Origin: Calliopum simillimum
Taxonomy: Eukaryota; Arthropoda; Insecta; Diptera; Lauxaniidae
Reading direction: 5' to 3'
Length of the DNA stretch: 64,000 bases
Assembly (NCBI GenBank): GCA_951812925.1
Contig: OX638368.1
Location: 6,386,001 to 6,450,000, forward strand
Shown: piece by piece, positions 45,192-55,529 of the stretch
How positions within the stretch are numbered: position 1 is the stretch's first letter
Layout of the letters: each line of letters starts with the position of its first letter
Notes under the pieces: generated by a model
Seen by the model: only the letters and a program-made list of their open reading frames with translations
The model's database searches: none
What the model was told of the DNA's origin: nothing
Translations under genes and position numbers: made by a program

Positions 45192-46350
45192 GCTAGTTGT
45201 GTGAGCTTTTAAGAGTGTATTTGGTTTATTGGGCTTAAAAGGATGCCTCAAAGTTCAGGACTTTTAAAGTTGATATTTTAAATTTGTTCTACTTCTTCTC
45301 GACTTTGGCGACCATTTTACTATGAAAATGATCCTATTAACATGTCCTTTTATATTTGCTTTAAGAATCCTTGTCAAATTTGCTTTTATTCGGTAGCACA
45401 TTTGTCATACCAGTTTTTTTTAATTTGAGTTCAGAAGAAAACACTTTGTGACAACGTAGAAAGGAGAGATCTATCAGTGCTGGATTTTAAGAGTGAAACC
45501 CAAAACAGTTTTATTTTATATTATCATTACCTTCTCTTTTTCAAGTGACAAAAAGACAAAAATGCATAAAATTTGATCCATTACTTAAAAAAGTGCGCCC
45601 TTGCTTTCTAAACATCAGTTTTGCAGCATTTTCCATAAACAAAAATATTGCATACTTTTAAGGGCGAGTTGTTATTAGTATTTAAGTGGAATATCCATTA
45701 ATACAGCGATAAAACAAGCTCCAAAAATTATGCAGCATTTTTATGATGGTTTATTCAATTAGTAGAGCACAGAAGTTAAAAAACAGAAATGTAATTGAAT
45801 TGGTCATGCCTTACGTTAGACCGATGGATATCTCTCTCAACCAACGATGGCATGGTACCCACAAGATGCAAGATATCGTGGTGAAAACCCTCAACAATTA
45901 GGAGGAGGCCAGTCCTTACTGAAACTGACAAATTGGTTAACAAACTACGATTAATTCCATGTAATAGATTGAAATGGAAATATTTTTGTAGAACTACGTT
46001 AGTATATTTATCTATGAAAATGATGCTTACAGAGATATTGAACTAAATTTTTGAAGTGAAACTTATTTGGCCACTTAAGGTGTAAGGTGAGTTCCGATCA
46101 TCAAATATGGTATATCGTTGTAAATTTCTCAATGTGGGCTATATTTTATTCATAGAAGTACTTTTTCTCAAATGTTTTTTTCGACTAGTTGTACTCGTTA
46201 TCTCAGTTTTTACCACCTTAAGGTGCCAAGGGCACTTCACAGAATTGAAGCCCATAAAAAATCATAAAATCCATATCTACAAAGTTTCCTCAAATTGTTG
46301 AAATTGAAGAAGTTATAGCGAATCTAAAACCTCAGTACAAAATATGAAAA
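45192..46350. other. AT-rich spacer, nothing recognised
   Basis: No coding exon, RNA or clear repeat boundary was found here. Confidence 0.4.
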
Positions 46351-46351
46351 A

Positions 46352-46505
46352 CAGGATGTTTCAAAAACGAAAATCGCCCAATAAAACTATGCAATATTCT
46401 TCTTTTTAACATTTGATATTTCAAATAGTATGCAAATGAATAAAAATAAAATGAAAAAAGAATCTTGCATGGTTTTATTGGCGATTTTCGTTTTTGAACA
46501 TTCTG
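46352..46505. mobile_element. 154-bp inverted-repeat MITE
   Basis: Two arms of about 50 bp, starting CAGGATGTTTCAAAAACGAA and, inverted, CAGAATGTTCAAAAACGAAA, surround a short loop. Both continue with AATCGCC and AATAAAAC-ATGCAA. No TA duplication is seen, so the ends may be slightly off. Confidence 0.6.
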
Positions 46506-46965
46506 TCGATAATGAGGATCGATATTGAGCCAAGCCGATACTGTAAGGGAGGGACGAAGAGTAGAAAGCCCGTTTGGTCGTTGCGTATTTGTCTGTATTG
46601 AGCTATGCCGATACAGTGATGCCGGAATGGGCAGCAGGGTAGAGCCTCAAAGAGAGAAAGGAAAAGAACGAAAACCGGCGTTTGTATTCAATTTAAACTG
46701 GAATAATTATAATTGTTAACCCTTTCTCCGAAATAAAAATATTTTATGATGCAAACCTTGGCCACCGGCGAGGCAAGATTTCGGCCGTAGCAAAAGCTTC
46801 GTCACAGCCTGAAAGTCCCGAAGGTCTGACATGTAGTAAAATGTTTTATGGTATCTGTATAAACGATACATGTTGCCTGTAGATAAAACCATTTTATCTT
46901 AAGGTCGCAATATATCGCCAACTGTAGACAGTTCTTTCATATCAAATCGAAAGTTTCACTAAATT
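46506..46965. other. Short single-copy-looking stretch
   Basis: Less AT-rich sequence around 46510-46800. A 64-codon plus-strand ORF at 46525 shows no known domain and is not supported as a gene. Confidence 0.35.
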
Positions 46966-47397
46966 CCCTACACCCAGGGTATATTCACTTTGTCCTTCCG
47001 TTCGTAACACAGAGAAGCAGGCGTAGCAGGTATAGAAAAGTATATATATTCTTGATCAGCGTCACTTCCTGAGTCGATATAGACATGTCCGTCTATCTGT
47101 CTGGCTGGCTGGCTGTGCGTATCAGATAATTCAATGAAATTTGGTACACTGCCTCCGTTGTTAAAAAACAAAAATTTTATTGAAAATACAAATTTAGGAG
47201 TGTTTTTCACGACAATGCAACCAAAATACACATTATTACTACGAATTGTAAGCGCAATCAATAAACAAAAACTGAGCGAATTCGGACAAGAAGGCGTGGC
47301 ACCACCCATATAAGCCACATTTTCAAAACACTGCAGTACAGGGTATTTAATGTTTGGCCAGGCCAAAAGGTACACCCTTACTAGTTTTTTTTTTTTT
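46966..47397 (+). repeat. Dispersed repeat, ACTAGT-end family, copy D
   Basis: The left end ACACCCAGGGTATATTCAC and right end ACACCCTTACTAGTTTTT frame CCTGAGTCGATATAG and GGCGTGGCACCACCCATATA blocks. With copy B this defines both boundaries of the family. The 167-codon minus-strand ORF across it is not coding. Confidence 0.7.
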
Positions 47398-47639
47398 TTG
47401 CAAATACATACGTTGATGTATATCAACATTTGTAATGCCCACTCTGCTTTAATTGAAGCAAAACTTCTCAATAAATCTAAGTAATTTATGATTTATAGAT
47501 GTTTTTCACTCTGATGCATTAGGTGCTTTATGAATAACCATAAAATAATCCCCTACAGCCCGTGCTCAAACATAAATTAATAAATTAATTAATAAACAAA
47601 AAAGAAAAAAAGTTGATATAAAAAAAAATTACAACAACG

Positions 47640-48240
47640 GCGATTTGTAACACATTTTCAAGCAACAAATCAGTTTTCATTAGCAACAGCAACAACAGCA
47701 TTCATTCATTCAATGCGATCCAACAGCAGCAGCAGCATAGCAATCGACGTGCAAAAACTAAATCCATTTAGCAAAAATACAGCAATAATAAAGCAAAGCA
47801 ACAACAATAACCACCACCATCACAACTTCAATAATAACAACAACCAAAACAATAACAACAAACAACAACAGCAGCAGCAGTAACAAAAAGTCAACAATCA
47901 AGTTAAACACGCACACTAAAGCTGATTACAAATAATTCGGTATCACTTCACGTAGGCAGGCCAAGCCATCAAAACCATCACAATCACCAACACAATAATC
48001 ATCATCATCATCATCATAATCAACATCAGCATAAACAGCGCGCCAGTTTCCCACCCAGCTAATTCCAACATTATTCACTCTCTCATCCTCTCGTCATCAG
48101 CAAAAGCAAACCACTTTCAACACTTGGCCTAATCCGCCACATGCCATAATCCATCCGTGCTAGCTAACTCTATCAAGCATTTGGTCACACACATTTTGCC
48201 ATCACCCCACCACCCCATGATGTCCCCCTTCCCACAAATC
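47640..48240 (+). other. Opa-rich stretch, possible 5' leader exon
   Basis: CAG/CAA, CAT and AAC tracts all read on the plus strand, as is usual in transcribed leaders or low-complexity exons of flies. A complete small ORF of 56 codons at 47713-47883 begins MRSNSSSSIAIDVQKLNPFS and ends in an Asn/His/Gln run. No splice-linked coding exon follows in the window, so the gene, if any, is unknown. Confidence 0.3.
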
Positions 48241-48890
48241 TGTTTTTTCACTTCTTATTCGCATTGTTGCTCTTATTCGTAATAAACGAAATTTTGTGCT
48301 TAAGCTAAACAAAACAATTTTTGTAATTATAATGAAAGAAAATTATACAGTCCAGACTTATGGACGCAGCACATACCAACCAACCCAACCAGTATGAGGC
48401 GTATGCTGACAGTGATGGCAAGAAAAAAAATAACAACATAAACATTAAATAAAATTAATTGGGTCAAAAAGGATGAACTCGGGTAATTTGCTAAATATTT
48501 CAATTTCACTAAAAACATGATATTTTGCAAAAAAAAACCAAATTAAAAATTTTTGAAGTAACTATTAAGAAATCCAATTTAATGAACTACAATGCGTGCT
48601 TTGCTGGAATAATGCGAAAGATCACATACGAAAGAACTCTCTACGAGTTTTAACAAACTAATAAAAGGAAGCGATACCAACAAATTTTATAAAGCATTTT
48701 GAAGTAAACGCAAAATAATTCAATAACAATATCACTGGTCTACACGATTTTTGACTGGAGCAACCAAATAGTGTTCCTAGGGTTATTTGGTGCGCTGAAT
48801 TCGAATCTGCAATCGGTTTTTTGCTATCAGGTCAGGTTTTCAATACACAATAACACATTTTTTTTCAAGAAAAATCATTAATTTGTTTGA
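48241..48890. other. AT-rich spacer
   Basis: No feature seen; the minus-strand 67-codon ORF at 48327 has no domain. Confidence 0.4.
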
Positions 48891-48896
48891 AAATTT

Positions 48897-49441
48897 TTAA
48901 CAATTCAAAAGTGAATGGCAGTATTTGAACATCGTTTGTATTTTGTTGGGTCCAAGAGGCCAGCAATAGTCTCCCAGCATGCTTTTGTCCCAAAATACTT
49001 CATAATTCCTTTCAATCTTCATTAAATCTTGGTTAGCACGCTCTCCGTGTTCATCGCTCACTGCACCCATGTTTTGTGGGAAAAAGTCCAAATGCCAATG
49101 CAGAAAATGCATTTTCAGTGACATTCGTGCACCTGATTTACAGTAATTATCCAATAATTTCTTAACGATTTTTCTGTAGTTATCACTTTTTTTGTTTCCA
49201 AGGAAGCCGTCCAAAATGCTTTTGAAAGATTGCCATGCTGCCGATTCCTTCTTCAATAAACATTTTGAAAAATTGTCATCATTCAATAACTTCCTGATCT
49301 GAGTACCAACAAATATGCCCTCCTTAATTTTTGCATATGACATTTTAGGAAAAATTGCCAACAAATATTAAGAAGCAGCACTATTCCCATCTAGAGCCTT
49401 TACAAAGTTTTTGAAAAGACTCAATTTTATATGCAATGTCA
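48897..49441 (-). pseudogene. Fragment of a widespread arthropod ORF of unknown function
   Basis: On the minus strand the frame begins MTLHIKLSLFKNFVKALDG, meets a stop, then continues FPKMSYAKIKEGIFVGTQIR, AWQSFKSILDGFLGNKKSDN, MHFLHWHLDFFPQNMG, SDEHGERANQDL and DYCW to a stop near 48897. LHIKLxLxKNFVKA ... FPKxSxAKIKEGIFVGxQIR ... HLDFFPxNxGxxSDEHGER is a conserved module that recurs in arthropod genomes and is thought to be transposon-associated. I cannot name the family. One stop codon and missing N-terminal sequence mark this copy as dead. Just upstream, 49483-49515 matches 61697-61730 in inverse orientation. Confidence 0.6.
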
Positions 49442-49519
49442 TAAAAAAATACGTAATGAATTTTTTGTAAATTTTGTTTTTTTATTAATGAGTAGTATAA
49501 CGAACATAAATAACCTTGT

Positions 49520-49923
49520 ATAAAGAGAACTTGACTTGATGGCGCATTTCTGGCGCCAGATTTGAATTCAGCGGACCCAAATTACTTAAGAAACATCTTC
49601 CTCTTCTCCAGTCGAAATTTGTAGACCAGTGTAATCAGAAGTAATAATTTTTAAGTGCTTAAAAGCAACAAAGAGGGATACGCCTATAAGCATGCAATGA
49701 ATATTTACCGTATCCCTATGAACACGTTAAGCCGCAATATAAATTCGTGTAGTGAAAATAAATTATTCGGCTTCTAGCTAATGCTAGAACCTTCGCGTTG
49801 CTATCAATTGTCGCAACCACTTAGTATAAAAGTTGCGACTACGATGAAGTAGTTAAGTGTTGGTTTGATTACAGTGCAATAAAGTTGGCGAGTTGATTAT
49901 GGAGAAAACCTATCATCATCTGA
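49520..49923. other. Spacer, nothing recognised
   Basis: A small inverted pair, GTCGCAAC and GTTGCGAC, at about 49812-49838 is the only structure seen. Confidence 0.4.
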
Positions 49924-49926
49924 TTA

Positions 49927-50479
49927 CACAGGCCCACAAAAAAAAAAAAGTACCATGCGCGAAAGATCAGACCACCTTTACTTTATGTTTTCGGGGTCGC
50001 TGAATCCGAATATGGTGCCAGAATAGCGAAGTTGATTCGCGTTTTTTCAGAAATCAGCAATTACGCTAAAAATTTAAGATTTTTTTCAGCATTATTTCTG
50101 ATTTCTGAAAAAACGCGAACCAACTCAGCTGTTCTGGCAGCAAATTTGGATTCAGCGACCCCGAAAACATAAAGTTCAGGTGGTCTGATCGTTCGCGCAC
50201 AGACCAAAAAAAAGGTAGCCTGCGCGAAAGATAAGACCATCGGAACTTTATGTATTCGGGGTCGCTGAACCCGAATATAATGTCAGATTAGCGAAGTTGG
50301 TTCGCGTTTTTTCAGAAACCAGCAAAAATCTCTAATTTTCAGCATTATTGTTGATTTCTGAAAAAACGCGAACCAACTTCGCTATTCTGGCACCATATTC
50401 GGATTCAGCGACCCCGAAAACATAAAGTTCAGGTGGTCTGATCTTTCGCGCATGGTACTTTTTTTTTTGTGGGCCTGTG
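49927..50479. mobile_element. Dimeric fold-back MITE, locus 1
   Basis: The ends are CACAGGCCCACAAAAAAA and its inverse, with TTA on both sides (49924-49926 and 50480-50482). Inside are two palindromes head to tail (about 49927-50205 and 50206-50479). Each has arms containing GCGCGAAAGATCAGACCA, TTTCGGGGTCGCTGAATCCG, AATAGCGAAGTTGGTTCGCG and TTTTTTCAGAAATCAGCAA around a small loop. A second dimer lies at 52560-53145. The 3-bp duplication suggests Harbinger-type mobilisation. Confidence 0.85.
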
Positions 50480-50639
50480 TTATCAATTCGCCAAAGAAGT
50501 TTGTACCGCACGGAGAAAAATACGCATCATAATTTTTACTCCATTCGACTAGTAAACAAATCTACTCTTCTTATGCGAGCTTAAATTGTATATTTAATTT
50601 TAATGAAACTTTGGATAATTTTAGATAATAGCATACAAT

Positions 50640-51000
50640 GAAGATTGAGCTAGGTTTGAACTTTATAAATTCTCACCAGGGGGCGTGGCATTCCCTTAAG
50701 CTTTAAATTTCATTTGATTATAGCTCGCAAAACATACAAGGTGTATGGATGAAATTTTGCGGACGGGTACTACTTAATAATACCTTATAGGTAATGAAAA
50801 GTGTGCTGCGTCGAAGAAGTGCCACGCCACTTTTTAATCCTCGAAACCTCTACAAACAAGGATTAATATGTTATATGCCTTTATATTGGGAAAACTCGTT
50901 GCAGGGCGTGGCACCACCCACAAAAACATAGTACGCTATAAAAAGAAAACTACTAAAGCAATCTTTCTGAATTTAATTGTAGAGAGTCTACTTGCTATTA
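50640..51000. repeat. Weak relatives of the GTGCCACG repeat units
   Basis: GGGGGCGTGGCAT (50681), AAGTGCCACGCCAC (50818) and GGGCGTGGCACCACCC (50904) echo the core of the ACTAGT-end family, but without its ends. Probably an old, decayed copy. Confidence 0.35.
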
Positions 51001-51640
51001 GGCATCTCTGATCTGAAAGTGGGCGAAATATCGCCGTTGCGCGTGGAATCTTCCATGCAAGCAATATACGATAAATGCTATTTCTCGCAAACGACATGTT
51101 TTGATGAAATTTAGTATGAAGTATCTAAAGCATAACAAAAAGTGGGCGCTATTTAATAATTGCCATGCCCATTTTAAAGTAATATTTACTCCAAATTGTC
51201 TACATTTGATTTTGTGGAAAGTAAAGTATACTTTCAACCAAAAAATGTCTGACCGTTTTGAATTTATAATTCTGGCTAAAACTTACTTTCACTTGGATTT
51301 CTTTATTAGTATCACCATTAGGTGTTATGATACTGTCCAAAAAAGTTAAGCTGTTCGTTCTTCTATGCTGGATGTAAATATCATGAAATAATTAAGACAT
51401 CTGTTGGAAGGATTGAGATACTAGACCTTCATTCTTTTGTAAGGCTTAGAAGCCCTTTCCAGCCCTCATGTTTCGTTATATTGTAACTTATGATCTTGGA
51501 TAATAAATCTCATCTATTCAATGCATCCTTAATAAATCGATTAATTCTGGTTTTTACAGAATCATCCCTAACGTTATTCTATTTGACCTATACTGTAAAT
51601 AGAAATTTGCAAATTACTATAAATATTTAACAAACAGACT
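51001..51640. other. AT-rich spacer, nothing recognised
   Basis: Short ORFs on both strands (50998-51349) have no recognisable domain. Confidence 0.4.
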
Positions 51641-52555
51641 TATGTATGTATGCGAACCTACATACCAACACACAAAGGCACACAATCTCAAAAGCAAATA
51701 CACTTGAATCAATCCCGGCAAACAAACAAATACACGGGGATTTAAGGATTTGAGGTGGACCAGTTAATACAAAATGTGTATAGGCATAATGTAGTGAAAG
51801 ACAAAGAGTAAAAGAGAAGGAAAGAATACAAGGGAAGGTGAAAAATAATGCACAATCAAACAAACAAAAAAATAAAAAAACCGAAACGAAAAAGCAATAA
51901 ATCGAGAGCAAAAACAACAACAAAAATAATTGATAACGTAATCAATTCACAAACTCTAAATCTTAATCCGCAGGATATCTCTGTATGTATGTAGCTGTGA
52001 ACTCTGCCAAAGCGTTGAAACTCTCTAGGCAACCATTTTTGCCACCACCACCACCCACTCCCAAACACCCCCGCGCTTATTTTTTGTCAAGCTACTGCTT
52101 TTTCACGGCGCGCACACCACGGCCAAAGCCAAATATTTGTACAACGTTACAAAAAGAAAAAACTAAGAAGAAGCAGCACAAACGAGGAAAAACCTTTGAA
52201 GAAAAATCATGAAAATCTTTTAGTACACACAAACAGTTGAAGGATAGAAAATCACTAGAGAAAAGACGCAGGATAAGAAAAAAAAGTCAAGTAGTGCATC
52301 TCAAAGAAAACAAAAACAAAAAAAAAAAAAAAACAACAAGAAAAATATTGCTATAAACTGTGAAAAGAAAAATTACAAAAACAAATAAACAACAACAAAA
52401 AACAAAAAAATCAAAATTTGTTAAAGTTCCGATAGTGTATGGAAGGAGTTTTGGATATTCAGAGAGAATGGGAAAATCTCCAAAAAGTCCTAGTGAGAAA
52501 CATGCTATTGACGGCAAAGATGCTACAAGGTATCAAAAGCTTACAAATGACTTCG
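51641..52555. other. Single-copy-looking A-rich stretch, possible UTR
   Basis: A-rich, CAA-containing plus strand, with CCACCACCACCACCCAC at about 52044. It resembles transcribed leader sequence, but no splice sites or coding exon could be assigned. Confidence 0.25.
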
Positions 52556-52559
52556 AATA

Positions 52560-53145
52560 CACAGGCCCACAAAAAAAAGTACCCTGCGCGAAAGATCAGA
52601 CCACTTGAACTTTATGTTTTCGGGGTCGCTGAGTCCGAATATGGTGCCAGATTAGCGAAGTTGGTTCGAGTTTTTTCAGAAATCAACAATTATGCTGAAA
52701 AATTTGAAATTTTTTTCAGCATTATTTCTGATTTGTGAAAAAACTCGAACCAACTCCGCTATTCTGACACCATTGTCGGACTCAGCGACCCCGAAAACAT
52801 AAAGTTCAGGTGGTCTGATCGTTCGCGCAGGGAATTTTTTTTTTTTAAGTCTTGTGCACAGGCCAAAAAAAAAAAAAAAGTACCATGCGTGAAAGATCAG
52901 ACCACCGGAACTTTATGTTTTTGGGGTCGCTGAGTCCGAATATGATGTCAGAATAGCGAAATTGGTTCGCGTTTTTTCAGATACCAGGAAAAATCTCAAA
53001 TTTTCAGTATTATTGTTGATTTTTGAAAAAACGCGAACCAACTTCGCTATTCTGGCACCATATTCGGATTCAGCGACTCCGAAAACATAAAGTTCAGGTG
53101 GTCTGATCTTTCGCGCATGGTAATTTTTTTTCTTGTGGGCCTGTG
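52560..53145. mobile_element. Dimeric fold-back MITE, locus 2
   Basis: Same structure as locus 1: the ends start CACAGGCCCAC, with ATA duplications (52557-52559 and 53146-53148). There are two head-to-tail palindromes joined at about 52830-52880, where an internal ACAGGCCAAAAAAA remains. The arms again carry GCGAAAGATCAGACCA and GGGGTCGCTGAGTCCGAATA. ORFs of 60-111 codons across the arms are artefacts. Confidence 0.85.
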
Positions 53146-53148
53146 ATA

Positions 53149-55430
53149 TCATTGTGGTTCGAAATTTGTATTGTAGACAGGTAAAGAATGATTTGACAAT
53201 AATCCAACAAATTACAGCAAGATGTTTTCTGAGTGAGCAGCAATTCAAAATACCATACTATATCAACACAGGATGACATTATTTGACTGCAATATTTTTT
53301 TCATCAATTGTACATCTTCTATTTTCGCGAAAAGAGGGCCCAATTTTTGAATTTCTTACCATTTCACATTGCGATCTTACTTATGACCCTCTTTTTATAC
53401 AAGATATAATATGCCTCTTTACAAGATTTTGCTTAATCACCTCAGATTTCGCTGAAATTTAGTGTATGGTTTCGTTTCAAGCCAACTCCAATAATAATGG
53501 CTGTAGGAAAAAATGTAAATATCGGCAAATACTGCAAAATACTGTTTTACAAAATTGTTCATATATAGCATTTCTTAACCGATTTTCATTTTCAGACCAA
53601 TTTTGGAAAGGTATTGCAATACGCTATACTTTTAGTGTGCGATGAATCGAAGTGAATCATTCAAAAAGCTGAATGCAATCTATATTTATGCAGTAAATTT
53701 ATTATATTTTGTGATTCAAAACAGAAAGCAACCAAAATGTTCACACAACAGAATTTGCTTATTGCTTTTCAAAGTGGCTGTCAAAGTCGGTTGTGGGCAC
53801 CCAATAAGGTCGGTTGTGGGCACCTCTCTTTGTTTATTTAAAGCGTGAGTTTTACTGAAATATCATCGTGGATGTCAACATCACTAATTTAAATGGTATC
53901 CTTATGCCTCTTTAGTGGAAAGGAAAGAACTTATGAGCCCTCTAAAGATATCGCAGAAAAAAAAGTTGTTTTCATATGGTGGATGTGTGTGGTAAGGTGT
54001 CATATCACCTCGGTATTGAGTTTCATGAGAAGTAGACCGGGGAGCAAATGACGGGCATGGATTGGTACAAAAAATTCATGCTTGGCAGAAGAGTAGTGTC
54101 AGAAAGGGCTAAAAATTACGTCACCTAGCCGGCTTAGTCTGCAAAACAATTGATCTGGCATTGACGCCGAAGACAATCAAGTCTGGTTTCAGGGCAACAG
54201 ACATGATGCCATTTGATCCAGACGTTTCCAGTGACTCTAATTTTGTTAAAACCGTTGAGCAGAATTTGGTGAATTTGTGCGTCAATGTTTTCGAAATAAA
54301 TTAATTTTGCTTTTTTCCCCATTTAATTGCGCTTAATTTCATATTTTCCCATTTTCAGCCGATTTTCTGAAAGGTGCCCACACCGACCAAATTTTTTTTT
54401 TTTTTTTTTTTGTCAAAAATGATCACTACACATTTTTTTTTTTATATAGTTTTTCCAACTGAAGAAATCAATTTACTTTTTTCATCAGTAGTTAACCAAG
54501 GTTTTAAGCTTTCCAATGATACTCAGCATAATAAGTAAATATTTGATCAAAAGTTATGAGTCGAAAATATGAAGGTGTCCACACCCGAAACTATTAAAAT
54601 TATAAAATTATTATTTTTAACTGCTCTGATCGATCGATCAAATTGCACCCCCTCTGGAAACCTTGGAATGAAGTGGTATTTTTGTGTGCACAGCAAAAAA
54701 TTTGGGTGTAAAATTCAAACCAAATTGGAATGAATACAGATCCACACCAAACTTGGTGTAAATCTATGCTTCAATTGGGTATACAAACCGTTTATGCTTG
54801 TTCGTATAAAATGTATACACATAAAGTATTAACACAACTTAAACTATGTTGGTTTAAATTTTATAGTATCGCTTTATAAAAATTTTTTATACTTTTTTTG
54901 TATAAAATTTATATAGAAGTTCATATGAAATTATAAATGGTATAAACTGTATAAAGTTGCGTGGGAAATTTGTAAATCTGCAATTTGTTGAAACCTGCAG
55001 CGATAAGGAAGAGAAGATAAAGACCCAGAACATCATGGTGCAGAATAATAAAAAATAAACAACATAAAACCATGGCCAAGTTATTGTGATAATTGCAGAA
55101 CTTGTGTTCAGACCCGGTTTCAAAGGAAACAAATTTTTCGCCACAATTATCCTAGTGCATAATTTCTCTTAGGGTCTAACACTTATATTGTGAACTTCAT
55201 GGAAGATTTTTATTATGTTTTTGTATATGACGCACTTTTTATTTTTATCAACTGTTTTTTCATTTTTATTTTATGAATTAAAGGTTAACATCTAGTAGCT
55301 AAGAAACCCATCAATTATCTAATTCCTGAATTTATTGAAAAAAATAGGACACAATAAATTGTGCACAGTTAAAACGTTTTTCAAGTAACGCCACTAAAAA
55401 GCATAATAAATAATAAATAAGGTATAATAA
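53149..55430. other. AT-rich DNA with GGTGCCCACACC words, no gene
   Basis: GTCGGTTGTGGGCACC occurs twice at about 53788-53825. Its inverse GGTGCCCACACCGACC is at about 54374 and a variant, GGTGTCCACACCCGAAA, at about 54573. This may be a decayed inverted-repeat element of about 0.8 kb. No coding sequence is supported. Confidence 0.35.
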
Positions 55431-55444
55431 ATATTTAATTGCGC

Positions 55445-55520
55445 TGCATGACGTATGAGTAACGGAGTTTACTATATGGCGCTAAATAATAAATTTAATG
55501 TAACTCATACGAGATGTTGA
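55445..55520. repeat. TGACGTATGAGT hairpin, copy 1
   Basis: ATGACGTATGAGTAAC is matched across a loop of about 40 bp by GTAACTCATACG. The same hairpin occurs at 57563-57625 and 58102-58165. Confidence 0.5.
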
Positions 55521-55529
55521 ACCAAATTG

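Noticed and set aside
46968..47471. 167-codon minus-strand ORF
   Set aside because: It spans a copy of an interspersed repeat whose other copies break the frame.
52360..52608. Plus-strand frame with KFVKVPIVYGRSFG, faintly like the start of a YEATS domain
   Set aside because: The resemblance stops after about 12 residues, the start is not an ATG, and the frame runs into a fold-back MITE.
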